NCBI GenBank assembly: GCA_964650285.1
Contig: CAZYSP010000004.1
Location: 1-64,000, forward strand
From: JACPJP01 sp964650285
GTDB taxonomy: Archaea > Nanobdellota > Nanobdellia > Woesearchaeales > GW2011-AR4
DNA length: 64,000 nt
Reading direction: 5' to 3'
Position 1 is the first letter of the stretch. The number at the start of each line of letters is the position of its first letter. A model generated the notes under the pieces. The model ran no database searches. It was not told where the DNA came from and worked only from the letters and a program-made list of their open reading frames with translations. Both the position numbers and the translations under genes were made by a program. Shown piece by piece: positions 47,107 to 54,971 of the stretch.

Positions 47107-49023
47107 TTATTTTTTCTTTTTCTTTTTATCATCATCTTCCACTTTGTACTCTGCATCAACTACTTTGTCATCTTTCTTTTCACTCCCAGAACCTGCAGAA
47201 GCTCCTGCTTGTTTGCCTTGCTGTTGCTTCTTAGCCTGCTCCTGTGCAACTTTTTGGTACATCTCTGTTGACATTTTCTGGACTAACTGGTTAACCTCAT
47301 CCATTTTTGCCTTTATTGCTGCAATATCTTTCTTTTCTTGCTTCAACAGCTCTTTCAATTCCATTCTTTTTCCTTTCACTGTCTCAAGCTCTTTGCTGTC
47401 AACCTTGCCCTCAAACTCCTTGAAGAGCTTTTCAGTTGAATAGACCAGCGCATCTGCATTATTGACGGTTTCCACTTGCTCTTTTCTTTTCTTATCTTCA
47501 TCAGCATGTTTTTCTGCATCTTCTTGCATCTTAGCAATTTCTTCATCTGAAAGATTTGTTGAAGCTACAATTTTAACTGATTGTTCCTTTCCTGTTCCTA
47601 AATCCTTTGCTGAAACATTTACAATACCATTTGCATCAATATCAAATGTAACTTCAATTTGAGGAACTCCTCTTGGAGCTGGAGGTAATCCTTCTAGATT
47701 AAATGAACCAATAACTTTATTGTCATTAAACATTGCTCTCTCTCCTTGACCTACTCTAATTGTTACAGCTGATTGATTATCTTCAGCTGTTGAATACACT
47801 TGAGATTTCTTTGTTGGAATTGTTGTATTCTTATCAATCATTTTTGTGAAAACTCCACCAAGTGTTTCAATACCAAGTGTTAATGGTGTTACATCAAGCA
47901 ATAAGATGTCCTTGACTTCTCCGGCTAAAACTCCTGCCTGTATTGCTGCACCTTGGGCAACACATTCCATTGGATCAACACCACGCTCTACCTTTTTACT
48001 AACAAAATCTTCTACAAATTTCCTTACAATAGGCATTCTTGTTGGACCGCCTACAAGAATTATCTTGTTTATGTCTTTTGATGTCAATTTAGAGTCTTTC
48101 AATGCCTGCTCCATTGGATGCTTGCATTTCTGTATAATTAGCTCTACAAGCTGCTCTAACTTTGACCTTGCAAGCTTCATGCTTAAGTGTTTTGGACTGT
48201 CGTTAACAGAAGTTATGAAAGGAATATTGATATCTGTTTCAAGTGTTGTAGATAACTCAATTTTTGCTTTTTCTGTAGCCTCTCTTAAGCGCTGCATAGC
48301 TGTGTCATCCTCACTTAAATCAATTCCTTCCTTATTTTTAAAGTCCTCAATAATGAATTTCATCAATGCTTCGTCCATATCTGTTCCGCCTAGTTGTGTG
48401 TCTCCAGAAGTAGCTTTAACTTCAAAAACTCCTTCAGAAAAATCCATTATTGTAACATCTAGTGTTCCGCCGCCAAAGTCAAATACAAGAATTTTTAGTT
48501 CCTTATCCATCTTGTCTAGGCCGTAAGCCATTGAGGCTGCTGTTGGCTCATTGACTAATCTAACAACTTCCAAACCTGCTATAGTACCAGCATCTTTTGT
48601 AGCCTGTCTTTGGTTGTCATCAAAATAGGCTGGTACTGTTATGACTGCCTTCTTTATTGGTTCTCCTACAAATTCTTCTGCATCCTTCTTTATTTTTTGT
48701 AGAATAAATGCTGAGATTTGCTGTGGAGAGTATTTTTTGCCATTTATTTTGTACTCAAAGCTCTTTCCCATCTTTCTTTTTGCAACAGTTATTGTGCCTT
48801 GAGGATTGCTTACAGCTTGTCTTCTTGCTGGCTCTCCCACTAACATTTGCCCGTCTTTTGTAAATGCAACTACACTAGGAAATGCTTTTCCGTAAGCAGT
48901 TGTGCCTTCTGCACTGGGTATAATTGTGGGTTTGCCTGCTTGCAAAACAGAAGCAGCACTGTTGCTTGTACCCAAATCTATTCCAATAATTTTTTCTTTC
49001 TTCATTTTTGTTTTTTCAGCCAT
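47107..49023 (-). CDS. dnaK: Chaperone DnaK (Hsp70)
   Basis: 638 residues. The ATPase domain begins KIIGIDLGTSNSAASVLQ; VPAYFDDNQRQATKDAG, VFDFGGGTLDVTIMD and VGGPTRMPIVRK are the ATP-binding motifs. The substrate domain starts about residue 390 (LLDVTPLTLGIETLGG), and the tail is Lys/Asp-rich. GGTGATG directly before the ATG is a good Shine-Dalgarno. In archaea the DnaK system was obtained from bacteria, and this one is complete with DnaJ and GrpE nearby. Confidence 0.97.
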   Translation of the reverse strand: MAEKTKMKKEKIIGIDLGTSNSAASVLQAGKPTIIPSAEGTTAYGKAFPSVVAFTKDGQMLVGEPARRQAVSNPQGTITVAKRKMGKSFEYKINGKKYSPQQISAFILQKIKKDAEEFVGEPIKKAVITVPAYFDDNQRQATKDAGTIAGLEVVRLVNEPTAASMAYGLDKMDKELKILVFDFGGGTLDVTIMDFSEGVFEVKATSGDTQLGGTDMDEALMKFIIEDFKNKEGIDLSEDDTAMQRLREATEKAKIELSTTLETDINIPFITSVNDSPKHLSMKLARSKLEQLVELIIQKCKHPMEQALKDSKLTSKDINKIILVGGPTRMPIVRKFVEDFVSKKVERGVDPMECVAQGAAIQAGVLAGEVKDILLLDVTPLTLGIETLGGVFTKMIDKNTTIPTKKSQVYSTAEDNQSAVTIRVGQGERAMFNDNKVIGSFNLEGLPPAPRGVPQIEVTFDIDANGIVNVSAKDLGTGKEQSVKIVASTNLSDEEIAKMQEDAEKHADEDKKRKEQVETVNNADALVYSTEKLFKEFEGKVDSKELETVKGKRMELKELLKQEKKDIAAIKAKMDEVNQLVQKMSTEMYQKVAQEQAKKQQQGKQAGASAGSGSEKKDDKVVDAEYKVEDDDKKKKKK

Positions 49024-49130
49024 TTTTACATCACCATTAGTTTTATTTTTTTATTTTTTTAATCAATATTTTTTAATTTGAAATTATTGTTTTTATTACT
49101 GTAAATTTTTGAATTGGAATTTTTCTGTTG

Positions 49131-49661
49131 TTATTTTAATAATTCAAAACTTAATATTTTCTTTAACTTCTCTTTATCAGGAACTAAATCCTTTAATTCA
49201 GCTCCTCTTAGTGTTTTTCCGCCACTTTTCAGGTAAGTTGCATACTGTCTTAAACTCTCTGGGTCATTTTCATTTACAAAATGGTTAAGCATAAACCACA
49301 AACTTAATTGCTCACCATAGTCTTTGCATCCCATTGCAACTTTACATTCCAATGGTTTTGCTTCATGTATTCTGCATCTGATTTCTTGATCAAAAAAGGC
49401 GCATTTTCCATATGGTTTGTGTTTCTTCAGTATTCTTGGTCTGTATTTTTTTGTGTTAAATTTCTCAACTTCTTCTAAAAATTCTTTTTTCAAAACCTCT
49501 TCTGTTATCCCTAAATGTTTTGCAATTCTTGAAATGTCATCATTAACTAAAAAGCCGCTACCATATTTGCATCCATTAGTGCATGCCTCGCATTTGCATG
49601 CATGCACAAGCTTCAAAACCTCTTCTACAGGAGTGTTTTTTGTTAAATTTATTTTTTTCAA
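49131..49661 (-). CDS. YkgJ-type cysteine-cluster protein
   Basis: 176 residues. N-terminal HACKCEACTNGCKYG with closely spaced Cys, then GKCAFFDQEIRCRIHEAKPLECKVAMGC, matching the zinc/iron-chelating YkgJ-like cluster. Function unknown; possibly Fe-S or zinc handling. The start is TTG at 49661, preceded by GAGGTATTTGA, a good Shine-Dalgarno, which decides it. The upstream gap holds a copy of a dispersed AT-rich repeat. Confidence 0.8.
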   Translation of the reverse strand: MKKINLTKNTPVEEVLKLVHACKCEACTNGCKYGSGFLVNDDISRIAKHLGITEEVLKKEFLEEVEKFNTKKYRPRILKKHKPYGKCAFFDQEIRCRIHEAKPLECKVAMGCKDYGEQLSLWFMLNHFVNENDPESLRQYATYLKSGGKTLRGAELKDLVPDKEKLKKILSFELLK

Positions 49662-49690
49662 TCAAATACCTCTTTACATTGTTTATTTGC

Positions 49691-49800
49691 TATTTTCTAA
49701 GTTCACAATTATTTGTTTAGTTATTTTTTATTTTACACATAATACTATTTCGGCATTGAAATTATTTTTAATAAATAATCATCGTTAGCGATGCAAATTG
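49691..49800 (-). repeat. Dispersed AT-rich repeat, copy A
   Basis: On the minus strand a 24-base segment (49691-49714, core AATAATTGTGAACTTAGAAA) is identical to 57486-57509 upstream of purQ. Further matches upstream include TTTCAATGCC and ATAATTATTT-like blocks. It lies between grpE and ykgJ. A short hairpin GCATCG-ctaa-CGATG is in the distal part. Confidence 0.6.
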
Positions 49801-49846
49801 TTTGGTTTTTGTTTTTAATATAAATTTTTATTATTGGAAAATTTTT

Positions 49847-50413
49847 TTATTTTTTATTATTGTTACTTTCTTTTTTCTCTTCTATTTTTTCATTAATCTT
49901 GACTTTGCTGTGCCTCAAAACCTTTCCATTAAGCATATAGCCTTTTTGCAGTTCTTCCAAAACAATATTTTCATCCTTATCGGATTTTTCCTTTAACATT
50001 ACTTCATGCAAATAAGGATCAAACTTTTTTCCCAATGCTTCAATTGGTCTTACTCCTTCTGACTCCAAAATTGAAAACAACTGAACATAAACAATCTCCA
50101 TACCCTTTACGAATTTTTCCTTGTCATTAGTGTTTTTTAATGCGATTTCAAAGGTGTCAATTATTGACAATAATTTTTGAATAAGCTCTGCTTTGGCATA
50201 TTTTACAAACTCTCCTTTTTCCTTATCTACTCTTTTTCTATAGTTTTCAAATTCTGCCTGTGTTCTTTGCAGTGTTTCTGTAAGCTCTATAATAATCTCT
50301 TTTTCTGTTGGTTTTTTTGCTTTTTGTTGTTTTTTTTCTTTTAACTTTTCATCTTCCTTTGTTTCTTTCGCTTGCTCTTTTTTTACTTCTTTTTCCATTT
50401 TTATTATTTCCAT
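49847..50413 (-). CDS. grpE: Nucleotide exchange factor GrpE
   Basis: 188 residues. A Lys/Glu-rich coiled-coil N-terminus (about 1-60), then RTQAEFENYRKRVDKEKGEF, LLSIIDTFEIALKN, and the beta-domain signature GVRPIEALGKKFDPYLHEVML and EELQKGYMLNGKVLRHSKV. It releases ADP from DnaK. An alternative Met lies at 50398. Upstream are a palindrome and a dispersed RNA-like element. Confidence 0.93.
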   Translation of the reverse strand: MEIIKMEKEVKKEQAKETKEDEKLKEKKQQKAKKPTEKEIIIELTETLQRTQAEFENYRKRVDKEKGEFVKYAKAELIQKLLSIIDTFEIALKNTNDKEKFVKGMEIVYVQLFSILESEGVRPIEALGKKFDPYLHEVMLKEKSDKDENIVLEELQKGYMLNGKVLRHSKVKINEKIEEKKESNNNKK

Positions 50414-50480
50414 TAATTATAAAAATATTAAATTAAAAAACAAAAATTGAGTTATTGTCTCACATCATTGTTTTAATCTT

Positions 50481-50497
50481 GTTGACTTTAAATCAAC
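50481..50497. promoter_or_regulatory. Near-perfect palindrome upstream of grpE
   Basis: GTTGACTTTAAATCAAC is a 17-base palindrome with one mismatched pair. It lies in the promoter region shared by grpE and the divergent winged-helix gene at 50757, so it could be that regulator's operator for heat-shock genes. The assignment is inferred. Confidence 0.35.
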
Positions 50498-50596
50498 GAA
50501 ACTATGGTAACATCAACTTATATTTAAATATTTCTGTTCTAGAGTATATAAATAAGCAAAACATTAATAAATAAGTGTATCTTTAAGGGTTTTATC

Positions 50597-50718
50597 GGGC
50601 TTTGCCAGAGCGGACTTTAGTCAAAATGGGCATTTTTAAAAAACAAAAAATGCAAGCATTTTAATTGCACATTTAGCCTGATTCTACCCACCCACCTCCC
50701 CTAAAATTGGCAAAGCCC
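50597..50718 (-). ncRNA. Dispersed structured RNA element, copy 3
   Basis: On the minus strand GGGCTTTGCC (50718-50709) pairs with GGCAAAGCCC (50606-50597), 10 perfect pairs differing from copies 1 and 2. The conserved AGGGGAGGTGGGTGGG (complement of 50687-50702) and CTAAAGTCCGCTCTGGCA (complement of 50603-50620) are exact. The internal hairpin has new sequence but the same place: AAAATG/CATTTT and CATTTTT/AAAAATG. It lies between divergent grpE and a winged-helix gene. Confidence 0.7.
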
Positions 50719-50756
50719 AGATGTTTAAAATGAGATACGTACACAAAATAACAATA

Positions 50757-51134
50757 ATGAACCTAAGGAAGCCTGTGCATAAGAATGTTAACCAGGAACT
50801 GCAATGGTTGGGGAGTTCTTTAGGCTTGTTTAATTTAAGGGATAAGGATAAAAGTTGTTTTAGGGTTTTTATTGAACTGGTTAAGAATGCAAAAAAAGGT
50901 GTTCCCTTGTCAAGCGACGAATTGGCTTACAAACTTGGTTTAAGCAGAGGTACAGTTATCCATCATATTAACAAATTACTTGATTCAGGTATTGTCGTGC
51001 AGGTTCATAAAGGCTATATTCTAAGGGTTGGAACTTTAAGAGAACTAATAGACGAGGTTGAAAAAGATCTTAGAAGGACATGCGACGACTTAAAAAAGAT
51101 GGCAGAAGAGATTGATCAGAGTTTAGGGCTTTGA
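50757..51134 (+). CDS. Winged helix-turn-helix regulator
   Basis: 125 residues. HTH region (about 40-85): LSSDELAYKLGLSRGTVIHHINKLLDSGIVVQ, then a wing with GYILRVGTLREL and a C-terminal amphipathic helix for dimerisation. Start 50757 (MNLRKPVHKNV) is preferred over an upstream ATG at 50721 because ATGTTTAAAATG lies about 27 bases before it. Divergent from grpE-dnaK-dnaJ, so it is a candidate heat-shock regulator. Confidence 0.78.
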   Translation: MNLRKPVHKNVNQELQWLGSSLGLFNLRDKDKSCFRVFIELVKNAKKGVPLSSDELAYKLGLSRGTVIHHINKLLDSGIVVQVHKGYILRVGTLRELIDEVEKDLRRTCDDLKKMAEEIDQSLGL

Positions 51135-52077
51135 TTTAGCTATAACATTGTCCATCTCTTGTGTACTTCTTATCTGCAAACTTTCTCGCAGAACAGCAAT
51201 AGGATCACCACGTTTTTGTGCCCAATCTGCTAATTTATACATTCCTTGGGCGTAAGTTGTGTTTCCTCCCCCTACATATTCATCAATGCCAATACCAGAT
51301 ACTGGTGTATTTTTTCTTATCTGCGACATATCTATAGGCAATCCCTTATGCTGAGCAAAAACATAGGCAAAAAATTCACACCAACCTTCATCTAATCTCT
51401 CTAAATCATTCTTACGGTCCAGTAGACGATGGAAGTCCAATACTGGTTGGATTATAGGACTAACTATTTCCCGAACATGTTCTGGTAACGAACTAAATGA
51501 TTTTTGAACTTCTTCTAATTTATAAGGTTTTGAAAGTACTTCATGTGGTTCTACTTCTATTCCACACCACCGGAGACCGCTTTTACCATTTCTTTCTATT
51601 ACATTACTTCCTAAACTAACAGTCTCATTTTCTTTATATTGATTATAAATATTGGATAAGTTTCTTAAATCCATATAGTAGAAATCATTCGCTGCCTTTC
51701 TTGCAGTTGCGTGAGTTTCTCTTAGTTGTTGAAGTACATTATGATATTCAGCATTTGCTACCCACAAATCTGCGTGAATAGGATGACCCGTTTCATGTAC
51801 ACTATGTTAGTGTAATTTTGGTCTTGTCAGGAGGTAATGTAACATAAGCTGTATCTTTTTTATCCCAATATCCCCTAATTCCTTCTCTTTTTGCTACATA
51901 TTCTGGTAATGGTTTTATACTTAATTTTGGCCTAGAAGCCCCTAACTCCCTAACCGCAAATTCAATTGCTTCTCGGGATACTTGTCTAGCAGCTTCAAGT
52001 CTATTTGGAAATCTATGGGATATTACTAGATCACTAACTATTCTTTCAAGTGGATTTTTAAAAATATTGTTTGACAT
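51123..52077 (-). pseudogene. HEXXH metallopeptidase-like gene, frameshifted
   Basis: Two ORFs join into one protein of about 317 residues if one A near 51807-51810 is skipped. Upstream frame: 52077 (after AGTGATTATT, a Shine-Dalgarno) to a TAG at 51802-51804, ending PPDKTKITLT. The other frame then reads HSVHETGHPIHADLWVANAE, whose HETGH (51783-51797) is a zinc-peptidase motif, and later LERLDEGWCEFFAYVFAQH, a plausible third ligand. Separately, neither half would be active. Causes: assembly error, decay, or programmed frameshifting. The family is not identified. Confidence 0.68.
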
Positions 52078-52181
52078 AATAATCACTTTTTATTGATTTT
52101 GAAACTAAGTTAAATTAACTTATAGAATGGTGATTAATTAAGATATATAAATCTTTCTATTTTTTAACCACTATCCAGTAA

Positions 52182-52565
52182 CTAAGAAATTAGTACAGCA
52201 TTAACAGTTCCATCCTGTCCAGGTCTGCTTGTAATTCTTGCCTTGCCTTTTTCTGTGTCTATTATAGTGCCTTTTGTCATTATGTTTCTTCTTACAAAGT
52301 GCCTGTTAGCGGGATTTTCAAGGATTGTCTTTATTTTTATCTGCTCATATTTTTTGGCTTTAGGGTCAAATAAATTTGCAGTATTTATGCCGAGCAGCCT
52401 TGCTTTTCTATTATTACCCATTGTTCTTATATATATTGCCCTTTTTTTCTCTAGTTTGGTGAGTGCTGGCTCTCTGCCAAGCTCGTATTGCTTTTGCTTT
52501 CTTCCCTTTCTCTTATATTTACTGCCACTAAACTTTCTTAAAGACCTTCTTTGAGAGATTGCCAT
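52182..52565 (-). CDS. 30S ribosomal protein S8e
   Basis: 127 residues of the archaeal/eukaryotic eS8 family: SQRRSLRKFSGSKYKRKGRK at the N-terminus, then GREPALTKL, KTILENPANRHFVRRNIMTKG and ARITSRPGQDGTVNAVLI at the end. TTTTTATAAATC about 30 bases upstream is the promoter. It stands alone, divergent from lsm. Confidence 0.94.
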   Translation of the reverse strand: MAISQRRSLRKFSGSKYKRKGRKQKQYELGREPALTKLEKKRAIYIRTMGNNRKARLLGINTANLFDPKAKKYEQIKIKTILENPANRHFVRRNIMTKGTIIDTEKGKARITSRPGQDGTVNAVLIS

Positions 52566-52667
52566 ACCAAAGAGGATATGTGGCTGATTTATAAAAATTT
52601 CTAAATTTTTCCATAACCTTTATATATAAATACCACTACTCGTTTTTTTATGTATGGAGTGTATTAA

Positions 52668-52895
52668 ATGGTAGAACCTTCTAGACCACTGGATGCTTTG
52701 AACAAGGCTCGGGATAAAAGAGTAATTGTTGAACTAAAAAATAACATGCAGTATATTGGAAAACTAAAGTCATTTGATATACACATTAATTTAGTGCTTG
52801 AAGATGCTGAAGAGCGTGTTGATGGAGAGGTAAAAAGAAAACTTGGTGTAGTATTTATCAGGGGAGACACAATAACTATCATATCTCCTGAATAA
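52668..52895 (+). CDS. Sm-like archaeal protein (LSm)
   Basis: 75 residues with Sm1 (NKARDKRVIVELKNNMQYIGKL, FDIHINLVLEDAEE) and Sm2 (RKLGVVFIRGDTITIIS) motifs. Forms a heptameric ring that binds U-rich RNA. It is followed by eL37 with 20 bases between, the conserved archaeal lsm-rpl37e pair. CTTTATATATAAA upstream is the promoter, about 45 bases before the ATG. Confidence 0.94.
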   Translation: MVEPSRPLDALNKARDKRVIVELKNNMQYIGKLKSFDIHINLVLEDAEERVDGEVKRKLGVVFIRGDTITIISPE

Positions 52896-52915
52896 ATGAA
52901 TTCTGGGTGTTTAAA

Positions 52916-53080
52916 ATGGTTAAAGGAACTTCATCTATGGGTAAAAAATCTGGGAAAAAGAACATGATACATTGTCGTCGCTGCGGACTTCGCACATACC
53001 ACATTAGAAAGAAAAAATGCGCTTCCTGTGGCTATGGTAAGTCTGCAAGACTACGTTCTTATAATTGGCAAAAAAAGTGA
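52916..53080 (+). CDS. 50S ribosomal protein L37e
   Basis: 54 residues: KGTSSMGKKSGKKNMIHCRR then a zinc ribbon CRRCGLRTYHIRKKKCASCGYG and a basic tail. The four Cys fit eL37. GGGTGTTTAAAATG supplies a ribosome site. It follows lsm and overlaps the start of the next gene (GTGA overlap). Confidence 0.94.
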   Translation: MVKGTSSMGKKSGKKNMIHCRRCGLRTYHIRKKKCASCGYGKSARLRSYNWQKK

Positions 53081-53388
53081 CCCACAAGCACTGGACATTC
53101 ACGCATAATAGAAGAAAGAAGCTCATTAAGCTATTTAAAAACAAAAGATTATCTGAATTTAGGTATCTTCAAGCATTAAAACCAAGCTCTAAAACAATTA
53201 AAGAATTGTCTGATTTCTTTAATGTAACATATCGTGCGTCTAATGAGGTTTTAAAATATTTACAAAAATTTGATCCAATTAAACAAAAAGTTAAGTTTGT
53301 TGATAGAGGTAGAAGAAATTATAAAACTAGATATTTTAATTTGTCTGGTAAGGGGAAGGCGCTACTTAGAGAGCTAAATGGATTATAA
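53077..53388 (+). CDS. Small winged-helix-like basic protein
   Basis: 103 residues. Basic N-terminus (THKHWTFTHNRRKKLIKLFK), then a helix-turn-helix-like KTIKELSDFFNVTYRASNEVLKYLQK and a wing-like FVDRGRRNYKTRYFNLSGKGK. The start is placed at the GTG at 53077, where GTGA overlaps the eL37 stop; a TTG at 53065 is an alternative. It could bind DNA or RNA in the lsm-eL37 unit. The family is not recognised. Confidence 0.65.
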   Translation: MTHKHWTFTHNRRKKLIKLFKNKRLSEFRYLQALKPSSKTIKELSDFFNVTYRASNEVLKYLQKFDPIKQKVKFVDRGRRNYKTRYFNLSGKGKALLRELNGL

Positions 53389-53431
53389 AAACAAAACATT
53401 TTAAAATAATATACAAAACTAATTCTATTAT

Positions 53432-53645
53432 GCGGGGATGCCGGAGTGGCCAAACGGGACAGAATTAATGTCTAAGCTTAGGTCGCTTATGTAGGTAACC
53501 TGTTAGCTTAGTGCTTACGTGGGTTCGAAACAGCTTTTTTGCTTACGCAAAAAACCTGGGAAAATGCGGCGAACTTCCCTTTAGTCGTTCACCTAGGATT
53601 TTGCTACGCAAAATCAGAAAAGCTGGCGAAAGTCCTACTCCCCGC
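53432..53645 (+). tRNA. tRNA-Leu(TAG), interrupted by introns
   Basis: Acceptor GCGGGGA (53432-53438) pairs with TCCCCGC (53639-53645), discriminator A. Anticodon stem CTAAG/CTTAG (53472-53476, 53507-53511) with loop C-T-TAG-G, so anticodon TAG at 53479-53481; an intron of about 24 bases follows. T stem GTGGG (53519-53523) pairs with CCTAC (53634-53638), and about 100 bases within the T loop form a structured intron (CAGCTTTT/AAAAGCTG, TTTTTTGC/GCAAAAAA). About 13 extra bases also lie between D arm and anticodon stem. Identity is probable; intron boundaries are uncertain. Confidence 0.78.
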
Positions 53646-53656
53646 ATCTTATTAAA

Positions 53657-54013
53657 ATGATTGAATTCATTGTGCCTATTGTATTGATTCTGTTTGTGGT
53701 ATTCCTGATAATAACATCCCTTAGCTATACCTCATTATTCCTAAACTTAATAATTATCATAGCTTTATATTTTTTAATAAGCAAAGATCTAAAAGACAGA
53801 GCTAATCATAAATATTATCTCATATCTTTATTCTTAACAGCAATATTCTTTATTTTTAGTGGTACAGGTTTTGTAAAAAATTTCCTGTTTTTAACAGAAA
53901 AAATGCTGCTTTCCATTGCAATAGTCTCAGTGATAATACTCTATATACTTGTACATCTAATATCTTTTGTTTATGAAGCTTATCATCATTTAAAAGAAAA
54001 ATACAAAAGATGA
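53657..54013 (+). CDS. Small membrane protein, four helices
   Basis: 118 residues, nearly all hydrophobic, with about four membrane helices (IVPIVLILFVVFLIITSL, LFLNLIIIIALYFLI, YLISLFLTAIFFIFSG, MLLSIAIVSVIILYILVHLI) and a basic tail. Its ATG lies 11 bases after the tRNA-Leu gene with no promoter between them, so it probably depends on the tRNA transcript. It overlaps the next gene by 4 bases. Unknown family. Confidence 0.7.
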   Translation: MIEFIVPIVLILFVVFLIITSLSYTSLFLNLIIIIALYFLISKDLKDRANHKYYLISLFLTAIFFIFSGTGFVKNFLFLTEKMLLSIAIVSVIILYILVHLISFVYEAYHHLKEKYKR

Positions 54014-54198
54014 AAATAAATCGGACCAACAAATTATTATTAATAGGGCTTTTGTTATATATCTTTGCAGGAATTATGGCTATAACCGGATTAAGTTACA
54101 GTTCAATTATTCTTCTTGCAGCAATAATATTCCTTGCATTTGGATTCTTTGTAAATGTAAAGTTTAGGTGGGATAGATCGTTTAAAAAGAAAATTTGA
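54010..54198 (+). CDS. Small membrane protein, two helices
   Basis: 62 residues. Two transmembrane helices (LLLIGLLLYIFAGIMAITGL and SIILLAAIIFLAFGFFVNV) with basic ends. It overlaps the preceding membrane-protein gene by 4 bases, so the two may form a complex. The family is unknown. Confidence 0.68.
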   Translation: MKINRTNKLLLIGLLLYIFAGIMAITGLSYSSIILLAAIIFLAFGFFVNVKFRWDRSFKKKI

Positions 54199-54251
54199 GA
54201 AATCAAACAAAAAGAAGAAGACAAGAAAATATTAATCCCACAGAAAGTACA

Positions 54252-54752
54252 CTATTTACCAAACAAAGGAAACGGTCTTACATCATATACTTCAGCTGAT
54301 TCACGTAACTCAGTCCTATCCAACACAACATTATCTTGGTCTATTAGTAATGCTTCAGCTATTGTAGGAACTTTGCGTTCAAATTCCCTTAACCTACTGT
54401 CTGCTGTCATTAATGATTCTAAACCTACTCTGATTATTGTTTCTGGAGTATAACCATACGAGTCAAAAAATTTATTAACAAAATTTCTATAATTTTCATC
54501 TAAGGTAATCTTTCTTTTATTATCCATTAATCCAATATAAACAGTCCCCCAAATATAATGAGTGTCAGTTTCACCATTAAACCTTGTCAAATTTTTTTCC
54601 ATTGAATAAGTCCTTGCTATTACACTAACATATTCTCCAATAGATATTAAATTAATAAACTCGTTCAAATTTTTACTTTTTACTATGGGTGTATTTACTA
54701 TGGGTGTATTATATCCATTAATTTGCTCATTGACCCATTTAGTTAGTTGCAT
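54252..54752 (-). CDS. Hypothetical protein with tandem NTPIV repeat
   Basis: 166 residues, soluble, no recognised motif. Near the N-terminus a 15-base unit TACTATGGGTGTATT is tandemly duplicated exactly at 54681-54695 and 54696-54710, giving NTPIVNTPIV. The middle has beta-rich ETDTHYIWGTVYIGLMD. It is one of three unidentified minus-strand soluble genes here that break up housekeeping genes, with the 687-residue orphan and the frameshifted peptidase. Confidence 0.6.
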   Translation of the reverse strand: MQLTKWVNEQINGYNTPIVNTPIVKSKNLNEFINLISIGEYVSVIARTYSMEKNLTRFNGETDTHYIWGTVYIGLMDNKRKITLDENYRNFVNKFFDSYGYTPETIIRVGLESLMTADSRLREFERKVPTIAEALLIDQDNVVLDRTELRESAEVYDVRPFPLFGK

Positions 54753-54868
54753 TCTAACACCAATCTAAATTTTAAAATTTGTAATTAACAAAAAAATACT
54801 TAATACTAATGCATAACACCATTTAAAATTTTCTATTCTAACTTATTAATACCAATTAACACCAAAAC

Positions 54869-54883
54869 CCAGCGGAAAACAAA
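54869..54883 (+). repeat. Second copy of the 15-mer CCAGCGGAAAACAAA
   Basis: The identical 15-mer is at 9212-9226. Both copies follow AACACCA at 5-11 bases and lie 80-90 bases upstream of a plus-strand ATG (nuclease-like at 9305 and purL at 54972). At this copy the complementary right arm of the 9.2 kb hairpin is absent. Possibly a regulator site. Confidence 0.5.
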
Positions 54884-54971
54884 TTTACTCAAAAATACAA
54901 TTTTTTACACCAACTTCATTAGTTTCCAAAACCTATTTAAACTAAATCAATAATCAAAATATTGTGTTAAA

